Source of the DNA: Arcanobacterium_A hippocoleae_A
GTDB lineage: Bacteria > Actinomycetota > Actinomycetes > Actinomycetales > Actinomycetaceae
DNA: 64,000 bases
Direction: 5' to 3' (one strand)
Assembly (NCBI GenBank): GCA_040360365.1
Contig: CP136412.1
The notes beneath the pieces are model-generated. The model had not been told where the DNA came from. It saw only the letters and a list, made by a program, of their open reading frames with translations, and did no database searches. Each line of letters opens with the position of its first letter. Position 1 is the first letter of the stretch. Both the position numbers and the translations under genes were made by a program. This document shows, piece after piece, positions 1 through 10,574 of this stretch.

Positions 1-559
1 GAGTTCCGTGGGATTTACGGAAAACCCAGCCGTACTGCGGATATGAAAAATACGAATTTGATATTCCTGTTGCCGATAAAGCAGACGCATACAATCGCGT
101 GCAAGTTCGGTTCGAAGAATGTTACCAGTCGCTGCGGATTTGCTATCAGGTACTTGATGAGCTTGAACGTACCGCAGGCGAACCGGTGATGGTTGCAGAC
201 AAAAAATTGCATGGCCGGCACGCCTTTCAATCAGCTCCGACGGTCAAGGGCAATGTCCAGGGCATGTACAGGAAATCATGAGTGAATCAATGGAATCACT
301 GATTCACCATTTCAAGCTGGTAACAGAAGGTTTCCGAGTTCCCGCCGGGCAGGTCTATCAGATGATTGAACACCCGAAAGGTGTGATTGGAGTGCATCTT
401 GTAAGCGACGGAGGCACCCGCCCGTACCGTGCGCATTTCCGTGATCCGGGATTTAATAATCTGCAATCGCTGAGCATCATGGCAGAAGGCGGAATGCTCG
501 CCGACATGATTATCGCACTGGCGATGATTGATCCAGTTATGGGAGGTGTTGATCGCTAA
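1..559 (+). CDS. nuoD: NADH-quinone oxidoreductase subunit D, 3' part (frameshifted)
   Basis: This is the C-terminal third of the 49-kDa quinone-site subunit of complex I; the 5' part lies left of the window. The last ~93 residues (from about 278) hold the family signature: M-S-E-S-M-E-S-L-I-H-H-F, VSDGGTRPYRAHFRDPGF and DPVMGGVDR. Upstream, the matching N-terminal side (WDLRKTQPYCGYEKYEFDI) is in another frame up to DKKL. Adding one G after the ttg at about 209-211 gives KKLAWPARLS and joins both halves, so a one-base deletion is likely an assembly error. The stop overlaps the nuoE start (TAATG at 557-561). Confidence 0.93.
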
Positions 560-1268
560 TGGCTCTTGAAAATACTTATACTCCGGAAGTCGAGGCGCGC
601 CTGCGCAGCGACGCTGCCGAAGTAGTGGCCCGCTACCCGCAGTCACGTTCGGCAATTATGCCGCTGCTGCATTTGATTCAATCTGAGGATGGGTTCTGCT
701 CTCCGCGCGGGATTGCACTCGTCGCCGATATTCTTGGGTTAACACGGGCGCAAGTTTCTGCAGTTGCGACGTTCTATTCGCAGTATCGGCGCCATCCAAA
801 CGGAGAATACAACGTCGGCGTATGCACGAATGCGCTTTGTGCAGTGATGGGCGGCGATATTATCTGGGATGAACTCACCGAATATGTGGGTGTCGGATCC
901 GATGAGACCACTGCCGACGGCAAGATTACACTTGAGCGTCTTGAATGCAACGCGGGATGTGATTATGCTCCGGTGGTGATGGTGAATTGGGAGTTTTTCG
1001 ATAATCAGACTCCGGAATCCGTAAAACAGATTGTTGATGATATTCGTGCCGGTAAAGATCTTCACCCAACCCGCGGACCGGAAAAAGTGCATACTTTTAA
1101 GGAAACTGAACGGGTGCTCGCCGGTTTTGAAGATGGTCATGTTGATGAAGGCGTCGGTGCCGGTGAAGCCAGCCTGCGCGGATTAAAGCTGGCGCGTGAA
1201 AACGGATGGAAAGTGCCGCAGCCAATTGCAGGTGAGGAAGATCGAGAAACGGAGGGGCTGAAAAATGA
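559..1268 (+). CDS. nuoE: NADH-quinone oxidoreductase subunit E
   Basis: This is the 24-kDa-type subunit carrying the [2Fe-2S] cluster N1a in the NADH-oxidising arm of complex I. The ATG at 559 overlaps the nuoD stop. The four cluster cysteines are visible as VCTNALC and ECNAGC. As sequenced, the frame runs on to 1371 and overlaps nuoF by 107 bases, which is abnormal here. One extra A in the A5 run at 1261-1265 makes the protein end EGLKK with a TGA at 1266-1268, giving the ATGA overlap with nuoF seen elsewhere in this operon. I take 1268 as the true end. Length is then about 236 residues, normal for actinobacterial NuoE. Confidence 0.92.
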
Positions 1269-2608
1269 CTGCCTTTTCAAAGCCAGGGATGCTTGCTCCC
1301 GTGCTTTCGAACATTTGGGATCAGCCGAAGTCTTGGAAGCTCGATACTTACCGTGCAAACGATGGTTATAAAGCGCTTGCAAAAGCGTGGCAGATGAAAG
1401 CTGAAGACGAATCTGCAATCACGAATCTGATTAAAGAATCCGGGCTTCGCGGCCGCGGCGGCGCAGGCTTCCCGACCGGGTTAAAATGGTCATTTCTTCC
1501 AGCTCCCGACGGCGGTCAGCGCTATCTTGTCGTGAATGCCGACGAGTCTGAACCAGGGACGTGTAAAGACATTCCATTTCTTATGGCAAACCCGCATTTG
1601 CTGATTGAAGGAATGGCGATTTGTATGCTCGCTATTGGGGGCAATCACGGATTTATTTATCTGCGCGGCGAAGTGGTGCATGTCTACCGGCGTTTGCTTG
1701 CTGCGGTGCGGGAAGCGCGGGAAGCCGGGCTGCTTGGTGCAGGTCTGGGGCCAAACGGCGATTATGATCTTGATATTACAGTTCACGCCGGTGCCGGTGC
1801 ATATATTTGCGGTGAGGAAACAGCACTTCTTGACTCGCTTGAAGGATACCGCGGTCAGCCGCGTCTGAAGCCGCCGTTCCCGGCTGTAGCGGGGCTTTAT
1901 GCTCGTCCAACCGTCGTTAATAATGTGGAATCAATTGCTTCAATTCCCGGCATTATCAATAATGGCGCGCAATGGTTCACGACAATGGGGGCGGAAACGA
2001 AGAACTCGCGCGGACACGGGATATTCTCGATTTCCGGGCATGTGAAGTATCCAGGTCAATACGAAGCTCCATTCGGGATTACAATGCGCCAGCTGCTTGA
2101 ATTTGCCGGCGGTATTCGCGAAGGCCACCAGCTAAAGTTTTTCGTTATCGGCGGATCTTCCGTCCCGCTTTGGACGCCGGATCATCTTGATATTCCGCTC
2201 GGATACGAAGAAGTAATGGAAGGCGGGTCGATGCTTGCCACCCGTGCAATACAAGTTTTTGATGAGACTGTTTCCGTGGTGCGGGTAATTTCCCGCTGGA
2301 CTGATTTCTATCAGCATGAATCATGCGGAAAATGTACGCCATGCCGTGAAGGAACATTCTGGATGCGGCAGATTATGCATCGTATTGAAGCTGGTAAAGG
2401 GCAAGAAGGCGATATTGAACGGCTGACTGAAATTGCCGGAAATATTGCCGGCCGCTCGTTCTGCGCGCTTGGCGATGCTGCTTCGACACCAGTTAGATCC
2501 GGTATTGAACATTTCCGTGAAGAATTCGAACTCGGTTATCACACGCCAGCTGCCGAGCTTTTCCCGATTGCAAACTCTGCGGTTTTCAGCAAAGTAGGTG
2601 TTAAATGA
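1265..2608 (+). CDS. nuoF: NADH-quinone oxidoreductase subunit F
   Basis: This is the 51-kDa flavoprotein of complex I, which binds NADH and FMN and one [4Fe-4S] cluster (N3). It is intact at 447 residues. Visible signatures are the glycine-rich GRGGAGFPTGLKW near residue 65, GAGAYICGEETALLDSLEG near residue 180 for FMN/NADH binding, and the cluster ligands ESCGKCTPCREGT near residue 355 plus SFCALGD near 400. It starts at the ATG inside the nuoE end and stops in an ATGA overlap with nuoG. It is one of the genes here with no frame disruption, so it serves as an internal control for the frameshift pattern. Confidence 0.97.
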   Translation: MTAFSKPGMLAPVLSNIWDQPKSWKLDTYRANDGYKALAKAWQMKAEDESAITNLIKESGLRGRGGAGFPTGLKWSFLPAPDGGQRYLVVNADESEPGTCKDIPFLMANPHLLIEGMAICMLAIGGNHGFIYLRGEVVHVYRRLLAAVREAREAGLLGAGLGPNGDYDLDITVHAGAGAYICGEETALLDSLEGYRGQPRLKPPFPAVAGLYARPTVVNNVESIASIPGIINNGAQWFTTMGAETKNSRGHGIFSISGHVKYPGQYEAPFGITMRQLLEFAGGIREGHQLKFFVIGGSSVPLWTPDHLDIPLGYEEVMEGGSMLATRAIQVFDETVSVVRVISRWTDFYQHESCGKCTPCREGTFWMRQIMHRIEAGKGQEGDIERLTEIAGNIAGRSFCALGDAASTPVRSGIEHFREEFELGYHTPAAELFPIANSAVFSKVGVK

Positions 2609-5179
2609 CAACCACAGAACCACAAGATTTGATTACGATTAAGGTCGACGGCAAGGAAGTGAGTGTCCCGAAAGGGACATTGATTATCCGGGCTGCGGAA
2701 AAGGCAGGAGTGCATATTCCGCGTTTCTGCGATCATCCGCTTTTGAAACCTGCAGCAGCATGCAGACAGTGCTTAGTGGAAGTCGCTAGCCCGAATCGGC
2801 AGGGCGTCGTATCGAAAATGCCGAAGCCGCAGCCGGCTTGTGCTGTTACTGTTAGCCCGCAAATGGAAGTTTATACTGGAGCTACTTCTGAGGTTGCGAA
2901 GCAGGCACAGCACGGAATCATGGAATTCTTGCTGATTAATCATCCGATGGACTGTCCGGTTTGTGATAAGGGCGGGGAATGCCCGCTGCAGAACCAGGCG
3001 ATGAGCGACGGACGTGAGAAGTCGCGGTTTATTGATATTAAACGCACTTATCCGAAGCCGATTTCAGTTTCTTCCCAGATTTTGCTTGATCGCGACCGCT
3101 GTATTCTCTGCCAGCGCTGTACCCGTTTCTCAACCCAAATTGCAGGGGATGCTTTCATCCAGCTGCAAGGCCGCGGCGGCGGTACTCCAGGCAGTGAAGT
3201 ACACGCATTGCATGGTTCGCAAATCGGTAACTTTGATGCGTGCACGCTTGATTTTCGCGTCCCCGGATGGAACACATCCGGAAAAGATTGCGAATGACTA
3301 TGTTGGGGCTGATGGTGCAGCTGGGATGAAGCTTGGTTTTGCCGCTGGGCCGGTAGGCAATGCGGAAGCCGATGTGGAAGGGAAGCCGTTTGCTTCTTAT
3401 TTCTCCGGTAATGTGATTCAGATTTGCCCAGTTGGTGCGTTAACTTCGGCAGCGTACCGTTTCCGTGCACGTCCGTTTGATCTGGTTTCCGTACCGTCGG
3501 TGACAGAACATGACGCATCAGGCGCTGCGCTGCGGATAGATTACCGGCGCGGCAGCATTGTTCGCCGTCTCGCTGGTGAAGATGCGGAAGTAAACGAAGA
3601 CTGGATTACTGACAAAGATCGTTTTGCGTTCCGTTGGCAGAATGGTCCGGACCGTTTACGCTACCCGCGTGTTGCAAACGAAGATAGTATTTCGTGGTTT
3701 GCCGCAATTGAAGCGGCAGCCCAAGGTTTGCGGAAAGCAAAGAATGTCGGTGTAATTACCGGCGGGCGGCTGACGCTTGAAGACGCTTATGCATACTCGA
3801 AGTTTGCGCGGGTTGTGCTGGGAACGAATAATATTGATTTCCGCACGAATGCAGTTTCGGATGAAGAAACGCAGTTCCTTGGATCGGCAGTGGCTGGACG
3901 CGGACTAGGAGTTACTTATCAGGATATTGAAAATGCCGGACACGTGCTGCTGATTGGTCTTGAAGCCGAAGATGAATGCGGTTCGCTTTTCTTACGGCTG
4001 CGTAAGGGAGCTTTGGCAAAGACTACTTCCGTGACAGTGATTTCTGCCTATAAGACGCTTGGCACGGCGAAGATGTTTGCACGCTTCCTGCCGGCAGCGC
4101 CTGGCAGCGAAGTCGCTGCGCTTGCCGCAATTCATGCAGACGCTGCAGGTGAAAAGGGTGCGGTTTTTGCTGATTTGCAGAAAACCGGCGCCGTAATTTT
4201 AGTTGGCGAACGGGCAGCAGACACTCCAGGCGCGCTCAGCGCCGCTCTTAATCTTGCAGAACGCACCGGTGCGAAACTTGCGTGGGTTCCGCGCCGTGCA
4301 GGTGCCCGCGGCAGTGTTGATGCCGGTTTGCTTCCAACACTTTTACCAGGCGGCCGTCAGACAGCGGATAGTGAAGCCCGGATTGATACGGCTGCAGTGT
4401 GGGGAGTAGATTCACTTCCAGCGCAGCCCGGACTCGACACGTCGTTAATGCTTGCTGCTGCTGCTGCCGGCGAACTTGACGCACTTATTCTTGCCGGAGT
4501 GGAACTTTCTGATCTCCCAGCTAATGCTGCACAGGCGCTCGAAAAAGCTTTTGTAGTTCAGCTGGAAGTTCGTGAAAGCGAAATCGCGCGGTATGCCGAT
4601 GTCTTGCTTCCAGTAGCTCCGCCGGCAGAAAAGGGCGGTACTTTTGTGAATTGGGAAGGACGGATGCGTCCGTTCGGGCAAGTACTCACTTCCACGCATT
4701 TGCCTGATCGCCGGGTATTGAACGATCTTGCCCAGGAACTTGGTTTTGATTTAGGGCTTGAGACGCTTGAAGCTGCAGTTAATGAATATGCGCAGCTGCG
4801 TGAATGGGACGGTGCACGAACTGCAGCTCCCGCATTCGATCCTGCAGCTGCGCAGGAAGTAAATACGGAAAATATTGTACTGGCAACCTGGAAGCAGATG
4901 CTTGATGGCGGTGCGCTTCAGCTTCACGAGCCGTTCCTCGCAAATACTGCCCGCAAGCCGGTAGCAGTGATGTCTCATCAGACTGCTGCGGCACACGGGA
5001 TTGGTGCAAACGTAGTGATTACTGGTCCTGCTGGTTCTCTTGAATTTGCAGTGGCAGAGCACGATATGCTTGACGGTGTAGTTTGGGTGCCGCAAAATGC
5101 TGTCGGACTTGCACTTTCGAGAATCGGTCTGCGCGCTGGAGATTCGATAAAGATTGCGAACGCGGAGGTGACAAAGTGA
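2605..5179 (+). CDS. nuoG: NADH-quinone oxidoreductase subunit G (frameshifted)
   Basis: This is the 75-kDa iron-sulfur subunit of complex I. N-terminal cluster ligands are visible (FCDHPLLKPAAACRQC), followed by the H-x3-C-x2-C-x5-C motif HPMDCPVCDKGGEC, then DRDRCILCQRCTRF and IQICPVGALT. The frame changes near 3254-3266 beside CCCC at 3258-3261 (net +1, equal to -2). Restoring two C gives DFRVPPDGTHPEKIAND, which reads on to 5179. The segment after PSV, which usually carries cysteines for the extra cluster N7, reads TEHDASGAALR and WITDK here, so those ligands appear absent. The molybdopterin-like C-terminal part is complete. ATGA overlaps nuoF; GTGA overlaps nuoH. Confidence 0.94.
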
Positions 5180-6519
5180 ACAGCGAAGCAATGAATGTGA
5201 TTGCAGACTTTTCCCAAGATACATGGTGGATTTGGGTAATTAAAGCCGTATTCATCGTTGTGTTTTTGATTTTTTCAGTGATTTTTGCGCTCTGGTTCGA
5301 ACGCCGGTTACTGGCGCGGATGCAAAATCGTGTTGGTCCGAACACTGTTGGTCCTTTCGGTTTGCTGCAATCTTTCCCAGATGCGATAAAACTGCTCTTC
5401 AAGGAAGATTTCAATCTGAAGGGTGCGGATAAATTAGTTTACTTCTTTGCACCGGCACTCTCTGCACTCTGTGCGTTCACGGTGATGGCAGTGATTCCGA
5501 TGGGGCCGTCGGTGAATCTTTTCGGACACGAAACCCCCTTGCAGCTCACGGATTCGCCGGTAGCAATGCTCTTTATTCTGGCTGTTGCTGCGCTCGGAGA
5601 ATACGGTTTGGTACTCGGCGGCTGGTCAGCTAAATCTACACTTCCGCTCTATGGTTCAGTCCGTTCAGCTACCCAGATGATTTCCTACGAATTAGCGCAA
5701 GGACTTTCCCTAGTTACCATTTTTATTTTGAATCGGACAATGGCAACTTCGGGAATCGTCTCCGGGCAGCAGGAAATCTGGAATATTTTCCTGCTCATGC
5801 CGGCTTTTCTGATTTACTTGGTAACAATGTTCGGCGAAACTAACCGGCTGCCATTTGATCTTCCTGAAGCTGAAGGTGAAATTGTTGCTGGCCCGCATGT
5901 TGAATATTCTTCAATGAAATTCGGCTGGTACTACCTTTCCGAATACGTAAATATGCTGAACATGTCGATGATTGCAAGCACGCTTTTCCTCGGCGGATGG
6001 CGTGCGGGGCCAATTCTCAGTTCCTTATTCAGTCTCTGGGGCGGAGACCCCAATGTCGGCTGGTGGCCGATGCTTTGGTTTATTGGGAAAACATGGACAT
6101 TTATGGCGGTGTTTGTTTGGGTTCGCGGAACGCTGCTGCGTTTCCGCTATGACCAGTTCATGCATCTTGGCTGGAAAGGCTTGATTCCAGGAGCGCTCAC
6201 CTGGCTCTTCATGGTAATGGCAGTAAAAGGTATCAATATTGTCTACCCAATCAATGTGACGAATGTGCTTTTGATTCTCTCAATCGGCTTCTCGCTGATT
6301 CTGCTCATTTGGGCATTCGGTGACGATACCGTAAAGCCAAGCCAGGCCGAGTTGATTCGTTTCCGCAGCAGTACAGAATTTACTGGTTTCGAGAACGGTT
6401 ACCCTGTGCCTCCGCTTCCTGGCCAGCATCTCCCGCCATCAGACCGAGCACCGCGTAAGGATACAAAAGACATCAGTGATACTGACTACGCGGAAGAATT
6501 GGAGGCAAAGAATGCCTGA
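5176..6519 (+). CDS. nuoH: NADH-quinone oxidoreductase subunit H
   Basis: This is the membrane subunit that links the peripheral and membrane arms of complex I and forms part of the quinone pocket. I chose GTG 5176, which overlaps the nuoG stop and has GGAGG upstream; an in-frame start at 5083 would lie inside nuoG. The family blocks are clear: ERRLLARMQNRVGPNTVGPF, FKEDF, EYGLVLGGWSAKSTLPLYGS, RSATQMISYELA, FGETNRLPFDLPEAEGEIV and VWVRGTLLRFRYDQFM. It is about 447 residues with a hydrophilic C-terminal extension of roughly 60 residues, as is common in actinobacteria. No frame disruption is seen. Confidence 0.96.
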   Translation: MNSEAMNVIADFSQDTWWIWVIKAVFIVVFLIFSVIFALWFERRLLARMQNRVGPNTVGPFGLLQSFPDAIKLLFKEDFNLKGADKLVYFFAPALSALCAFTVMAVIPMGPSVNLFGHETPLQLTDSPVAMLFILAVAALGEYGLVLGGWSAKSTLPLYGSVRSATQMISYELAQGLSLVTIFILNRTMATSGIVSGQQEIWNIFLLMPAFLIYLVTMFGETNRLPFDLPEAEGEIVAGPHVEYSSMKFGWYYLSEYVNMLNMSMIASTLFLGGWRAGPILSSLFSLWGGDPNVGWWPMLWFIGKTWTFMAVFVWVRGTLLRFRYDQFMHLGWKGLIPGALTWLFMVMAVKGINIVYPINVTNVLLILSIGFSLILLIWAFGDDTVKPSQAELIRFRSSTEFTGFENGYPVPPLPGQHLPPSDRAPRKDTKDISDTDYAEELEAKNA

Positions 6520-7220
6520 GCAAATAGCACCAAAAAGCAATGTGGATCCAAAGCTTTACAAGCCGCGCAAGCGTTCTTTCCTCGGAAATCTGCTTGCGCC
6601 GGTTGCCGGGTTCGGCGTCACTTTCTCGACACTGTTTAAACCTGTTGTAACAGAACAATACCCATACCAAAAGTTCCGCCGCGTCCGCGGTATCACGGTT
6701 TACATCGGCTGAACCGTTATGCAGATGGTCTTGAAAAATGTATTGGATGTGAGCTTTGCGCTTGGGCCTGCCCAGCGGATGCAATCTACGTCGAAGCCGG
6801 AACGAACACTCCGCAAGCGCAATACTCTCCGGGGAGCGCTATGGAAAGGTCTACCAGATTAATTATCTGCGCTGCATTTTCTGCGGTTATTGTATTCAAG
6901 CTTGTCCGACTCGGGCATTAACAATGTCTACTGAATTCGAAATCGCTGGTCAGACCCGTGAAGAGATGATTTACGAGAAGCAAAACTTGCTTGTTCCATT
7001 GGCAAAGGGAATGCTCCAGCCGCCTCACCCGATGGCTGCCGGAAGCACGGACGCAGATTACTATCGCGGAAGAGTTGTTGCTCCGACGAATTCACAGGTG
7101 GCTTGGGTCCAGCTGCAGCGGCCAAACGATGAATCTTTGAAAGAAGTTTCATCCGTATCCGATGAATTGCATGAAGCGAAAACAACAGCTTCCGCTTTTG
7201 AAGAAGGGAAAGAAGCATAA
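6512..7220 (+). CDS. nuoI: NADH-quinone oxidoreductase subunit I (two frameshifts)
   Basis: This is the ferredoxin-like subunit carrying two [4Fe-4S] clusters (N6a/N6b). The ATG at 6512 overlaps the nuoH end. The protein is spread over three frames. MPEQ...TEQYPYQK is followed, after a missing T near 6673-6674, by PPRPRYHGLHRLNRYADGLE and the first motif CIGCELCAWACP. After a missing G in GGGG 6831-6834 come GERYGKVYQINY and the second motif CIFCGYCIQACP. Each single-base restoration rebuilds the standard family sequence. Both cluster motifs are intact, so the gene is probably functional and the breaks are sequencing errors. It ends in TAATG with nuoJ. Confidence 0.92.
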
Positions 7221-8292
7221 TGATACCGCAAATGCAGTCCCTTACATTCTCCATGGGAGAAACTATTCTTTTCAGCTGCTTAGCAATTTCGATGGTGCTC
7301 GTCGCCGGTTACGGCCTGTTGATTGCGCGGAAAGCTGTTTACACAATCATTTCGGTGATTTTCGTGATGGTTGGTTTTGCGTTCCTCTATACAATGCTTG
7401 AAGCGCCTTTTATGGGCGTGGCGCAGGTAGTTGTGTACACAGGCGCGATTTTGATGATGTTCCTCTTTGTTCTAATGCTTATCGGTGTTGATTCTGCTGA
7501 TTCCGGGCATGAAACATTGAAAGCACAGAAACCGATTGCTGTTGTTGGCGGTGCCGGGATGCTTGCCATTGTGATTGCAGTGTTGGTTGAACTCGGGCAT
7601 ACGAGCGCTGCCGGACTTGAACTTGCAAACGGAGAAACTAATCCGGTTGGGGTAGCAAAACTGATTTTTTCAAACTATGTGCTCACTCTTGAGCTGACCG
7701 GCACACTTTTAATTGTGGCAGCACTTGGGGCGATGACGCTTACACATCGCGATCGGCTTGAAAACGTAAGACGCAAGAAATGCTTGCCAATGAAAAAATA
7801 CTTGCGTTTACTTCACGCGGAGTCCACCCGGGAGCAAAGCCGAACTCCGGCGTGTACGCGGAATCAAACTCGTCTGCAAATCCGGCACTTACTGCATATG
7901 GAAAGCCGCTTGATAATTCTGTGAACCGTGTGCTGAAAGTACGCGGGCAGGAGCGCCGCGTCGCTGAAATTTCGCCGGCAACTGTCGAACGTCTTGCCAA
8001 GAATGGATTACTTTCTGGTCCAACAACTTACGGAAAAGTTGGACGGGCGCAAATTCCGGGTATGCCCGGTGAGAGTGCTCCCGATTACGAAACTGCAGCA
8101 AAGCGCAATTCAGAGCTTACAGCGGTGCAGACCAGCGAGACTGGCATCGAATCCGCTCCGCATTGGGAAAGCGAAAAGAAGCTGAATCCTCCGGAGCCGG
8201 AAAGTACCGATTATGCTGCTCAGAATGGGCAGCCGGATCAGCGTGAAGCAGATTCCCCGACCAATCAAAATGAAGCAGCGGAGGAGAAGTAA
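7220..8292 (+). CDS. nuoJ: NADH-quinone oxidoreductase subunit J (frameshifted)
   Basis: This membrane subunit of complex I has five predicted membrane segments in the first ~175 residues (for example VVYTGAILMMFLFVLMLIGV). After THRDRLE the frame breaks at the A4 run 7761-7764. One more A gives LEKRKTQEMLANEKILAF and continues in frame to 8292. The C-terminal ~170 residues are a soluble tail of the type seen in actinobacterial NuoJ (GVHPGAKPNSGVYAE, then LDNSVNRVLKVRG). It is longer than most and ends in a Glu/Gln-rich stretch. The stop overlaps the nuoK start as TAATG, with GGAGG just upstream. Confidence 0.9.
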
Positions 8293-8591
8293 TGGATTTG
8301 ATGTATTACATAGCACTTGCGCTAGTGCTGTTTGCGATTGGCGGGGCTGCTGTGCTCACTCGGCGCAACGGCGTAATCGCATTGCTTGGTGTGGAAATCA
8401 TGCTGAACTCTTGTAATCTTGCGCTGATTACATTCTCGCGAATGTGGGGAAACCTGCATGGTCAAGTGTTTTCATTTTTTGTGATGGTGGTGGCTGCTGC
8501 AGAAGTTGTAGTCGGACTTGCAATCATCGTGTCCATATTCCAAACCCGCAGGACGGCATCGCTTGATGGTGCCAATCTGATGAAGAACTAG
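8292..8591 (+). CDS. nuoK: NADH-quinone oxidoreductase subunit K
   Basis: This 99-residue antiporter-like membrane subunit (MrpC type) has three membrane helices. The key acidic residue of helix 2 lies in LLGVEIMLNSCNLAL, and helix 3 holds the second acidic residue in VVAAAEVVVGLAIIV. The length and the RRNGVIALLGVE block are typical. It starts at ATG 8292, overlapping the nuoJ stop, behind a strong GGAGG. Eighteen bases separate it from nuoL. No disruption is seen. Confidence 0.96.
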   Translation: MDLMYYIALALVLFAIGGAAVLTRRNGVIALLGVEIMLNSCNLALITFSRMWGNLHGQVFSFFVMVVAAAEVVVGLAIIVSIFQTRRTASLDGANLMKN

Positions 8592-8609
8592 GAAGCAGGT
8601 GTAATCGTT

Positions 8610-10553
8610 TTGTTTATCGGACTTCTCAATTCCGTAAATGTAGCTCCTGCTGCTGGTGCTGCGAATCTGATTTGGCTTGCAGCGGCGGTACCGCTGCTTA
8701 GCTGTGCAATTTTGCTTCTGCTTGGGAGAAAAGCTGAAAAGTGGGGGCATTGGCTCGCGATTTTCTCTTCCGCGGTTTCTTTCGTGGTCGGGTTACTCGC
8801 TGCAATTGAACTGATTGGTTTAGATCCGGCAGCACGCCTGCTTGAGACTGATTTTTTCACCTGGGCTGCAGCACCCGGTTTCAATATCGACTTTGGCACG
8901 CGCGTAGATCCGCTTTCAATTACTTTCGTGCTGCTGGTTACTTTTGTCGGTACGCTAATTCATATTTATTCTGTGGCTTATATGAGCCATGATGCTGACC
9001 GCCGGCGTTTCTTTGCATACCTGAATTTATTCGTTGCTTCAATGCTGCTGCTCGTGCTTGGCAATTCCTATCTAGTACTTTTCTTCGGCTGGGAAGGCGT
9101 TGGGCTGGCATCTTATCTGCTTATTTCTTTCTGGAATTTTGTTCCGGAATATGCAAAAGCAGGTAAGAAAGCATTCGTGATGAACCGCGTGGGTGATCTT
9201 GGAATGCTGATTGCAATGATGGCAATGGTTGACGCTTGGGGTTCTGTGAAGTTCACCGATGTTCAAGCCGGAGTTGCCGACGGCGCCGGTTCACAAGAAC
9301 TGTTCACATTTATTGGTTTCTTCCTGCTCTTGGCTGCCTGCGGTAAATCTGCACAATTCCCGCTGCAGGCATGGCTGGGAGACGCGATGGCCGGTCCAAC
9401 CCCAGTCTCTGCACTGATTCACGCAGCCACAATGGTCACTGCTGGTGTCTATTTGATGGTTCGCTCCGGAGCGATTTATGCTGCTGCTCCGGCAGCGGCT
9501 CTCGGCGTGGCAATTATTGGTCTGATTACTTTGATTTTCGGCGCAATTGTGGGTGCAGCAAAGGATGATATGAAGAAAGTGCTGGCTGCTTCAACAATGT
9601 CGCAAATCGGCTATATGATGCTTGCTGCCGGTCTCGGACCAGTCGGTGCAGGTTTTGCAATTTTCCATCTCGTCACACACGGTTTCTTCAAGGCAAATAT
9701 GTTCCTCGGCGCCGGTGCGGTAATGCATGCAATGGATGACGAAGTAAATATGCGCGGCTTCGGCGGACTCGGGAAACGAATGAAGATTACGTTCTATACA
9801 TTCATGGCTGGTTATCTTGCAATAATTGGTTTCCCGTTCCTCTCCGGATACTTTTCCAAAGATAAGATTATTGAATCGGCATTCATCGGCGACGGCGCGC
9901 AGCCGTGGATTTTCGGTACGATTACAGTGCTTGTTGCCGGGCTTACCGCTTTCTATATGTCACGGATGGTTTTCATGATTTTCTTCGGTGCGGAACGTTG
10001 GGAAAGCCACGGAACAGGAGCGAAACATCCGCATGATCCGTCGCCGTTCATGTGGATTCCTATGGCGATTCTTGCCGTCGGTTCACTCGGACTTGGCGCC
10101 GTGATGAACTATGGAGGGTTTCTCACGTGGCTTGAGCCGGTTATCGGGCATGCCGAACATGGTGATCCAGTGCTGCCGGTACCGGTAATTACTGGTGCCA
10201 CACTGCTAACTGTGGCAATCGGCGTAGGTATTGCTTGGAAGATGTATTTGGCAAAGCCGGTTCCGAAAGCAGCGCCGGTGGGATCTGCCCTGACGCGTGC
10301 TGCACGGCAAGATTTGCTCCAGGATTTCTTTAATGAAGCAGGAGTTGTGCAGCCGACCATGGCGCTTTCGCGCGGTACTGCAGCAGTTGATAAACATGTG
10401 GTCGACGGCATTGCGGAAAGCACCGGGAAATTCTTGCCGGCATTGGGAAGGATTGCCGGCAGTTTCCAAAATGGTTATGTGCGTTCTTATGCCGGATATA
10501 TGCTTATCGGTTTAGTAATCGCACTTGTTGCTTCTGTGGCGTTCACTTTGTAA
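8610..10553 (+). CDS. nuoL: NADH-quinone oxidoreductase subunit L
   Basis: This is the distal proton-pumping antiporter-like subunit with the long lateral helix. It is 647 residues with many membrane helices. Recognisable blocks are LVTFVGTLIHIYSVAYMSHD, FFGWEGVGLASYLLI, KSAQFPLQAWLGDAMAGPT and ALIHAATMVTAGVYLMVRS, with the pump glutamate and lysines in place. I accept the TTG start at 8610 because an AGGAAGCAGG segment precedes it and no better in-frame start fits. It is intact and followed 21 bases later by nuoM. Confidence 0.96.
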   Translation: MFIGLLNSVNVAPAAGAANLIWLAAAVPLLSCAILLLLGRKAEKWGHWLAIFSSAVSFVVGLLAAIELIGLDPAARLLETDFFTWAAAPGFNIDFGTRVDPLSITFVLLVTFVGTLIHIYSVAYMSHDADRRRFFAYLNLFVASMLLLVLGNSYLVLFFGWEGVGLASYLLISFWNFVPEYAKAGKKAFVMNRVGDLGMLIAMMAMVDAWGSVKFTDVQAGVADGAGSQELFTFIGFFLLLAACGKSAQFPLQAWLGDAMAGPTPVSALIHAATMVTAGVYLMVRSGAIYAAAPAAALGVAIIGLITLIFGAIVGAAKDDMKKVLAASTMSQIGYMMLAAGLGPVGAGFAIFHLVTHGFFKANMFLGAGAVMHAMDDEVNMRGFGGLGKRMKITFYTFMAGYLAIIGFPFLSGYFSKDKIIESAFIGDGAQPWIFGTITVLVAGLTAFYMSRMVFMIFFGAERWESHGTGAKHPHDPSPFMWIPMAILAVGSLGLGAVMNYGGFLTWLEPVIGHAEHGDPVLPVPVITGATLLTVAIGVGIAWKMYLAKPVPKAAPVGSALTRAARQDLLQDFFNEAGVVQPTMALSRGTAAVDKHVVDGIAESTGKFLPALGRIAGSFQNGYVRSYAGYMLIGLVIALVASVAFTL

Positions 10554-10574
10554 GTACGGGAGGGTAATTAGAAA

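Noticed and set aside
3014..3290. Long upstream extension of the second nuoG frame
   Set aside because: The extension is an out-of-frame reading of the real nuoG coding sequence before the shift.
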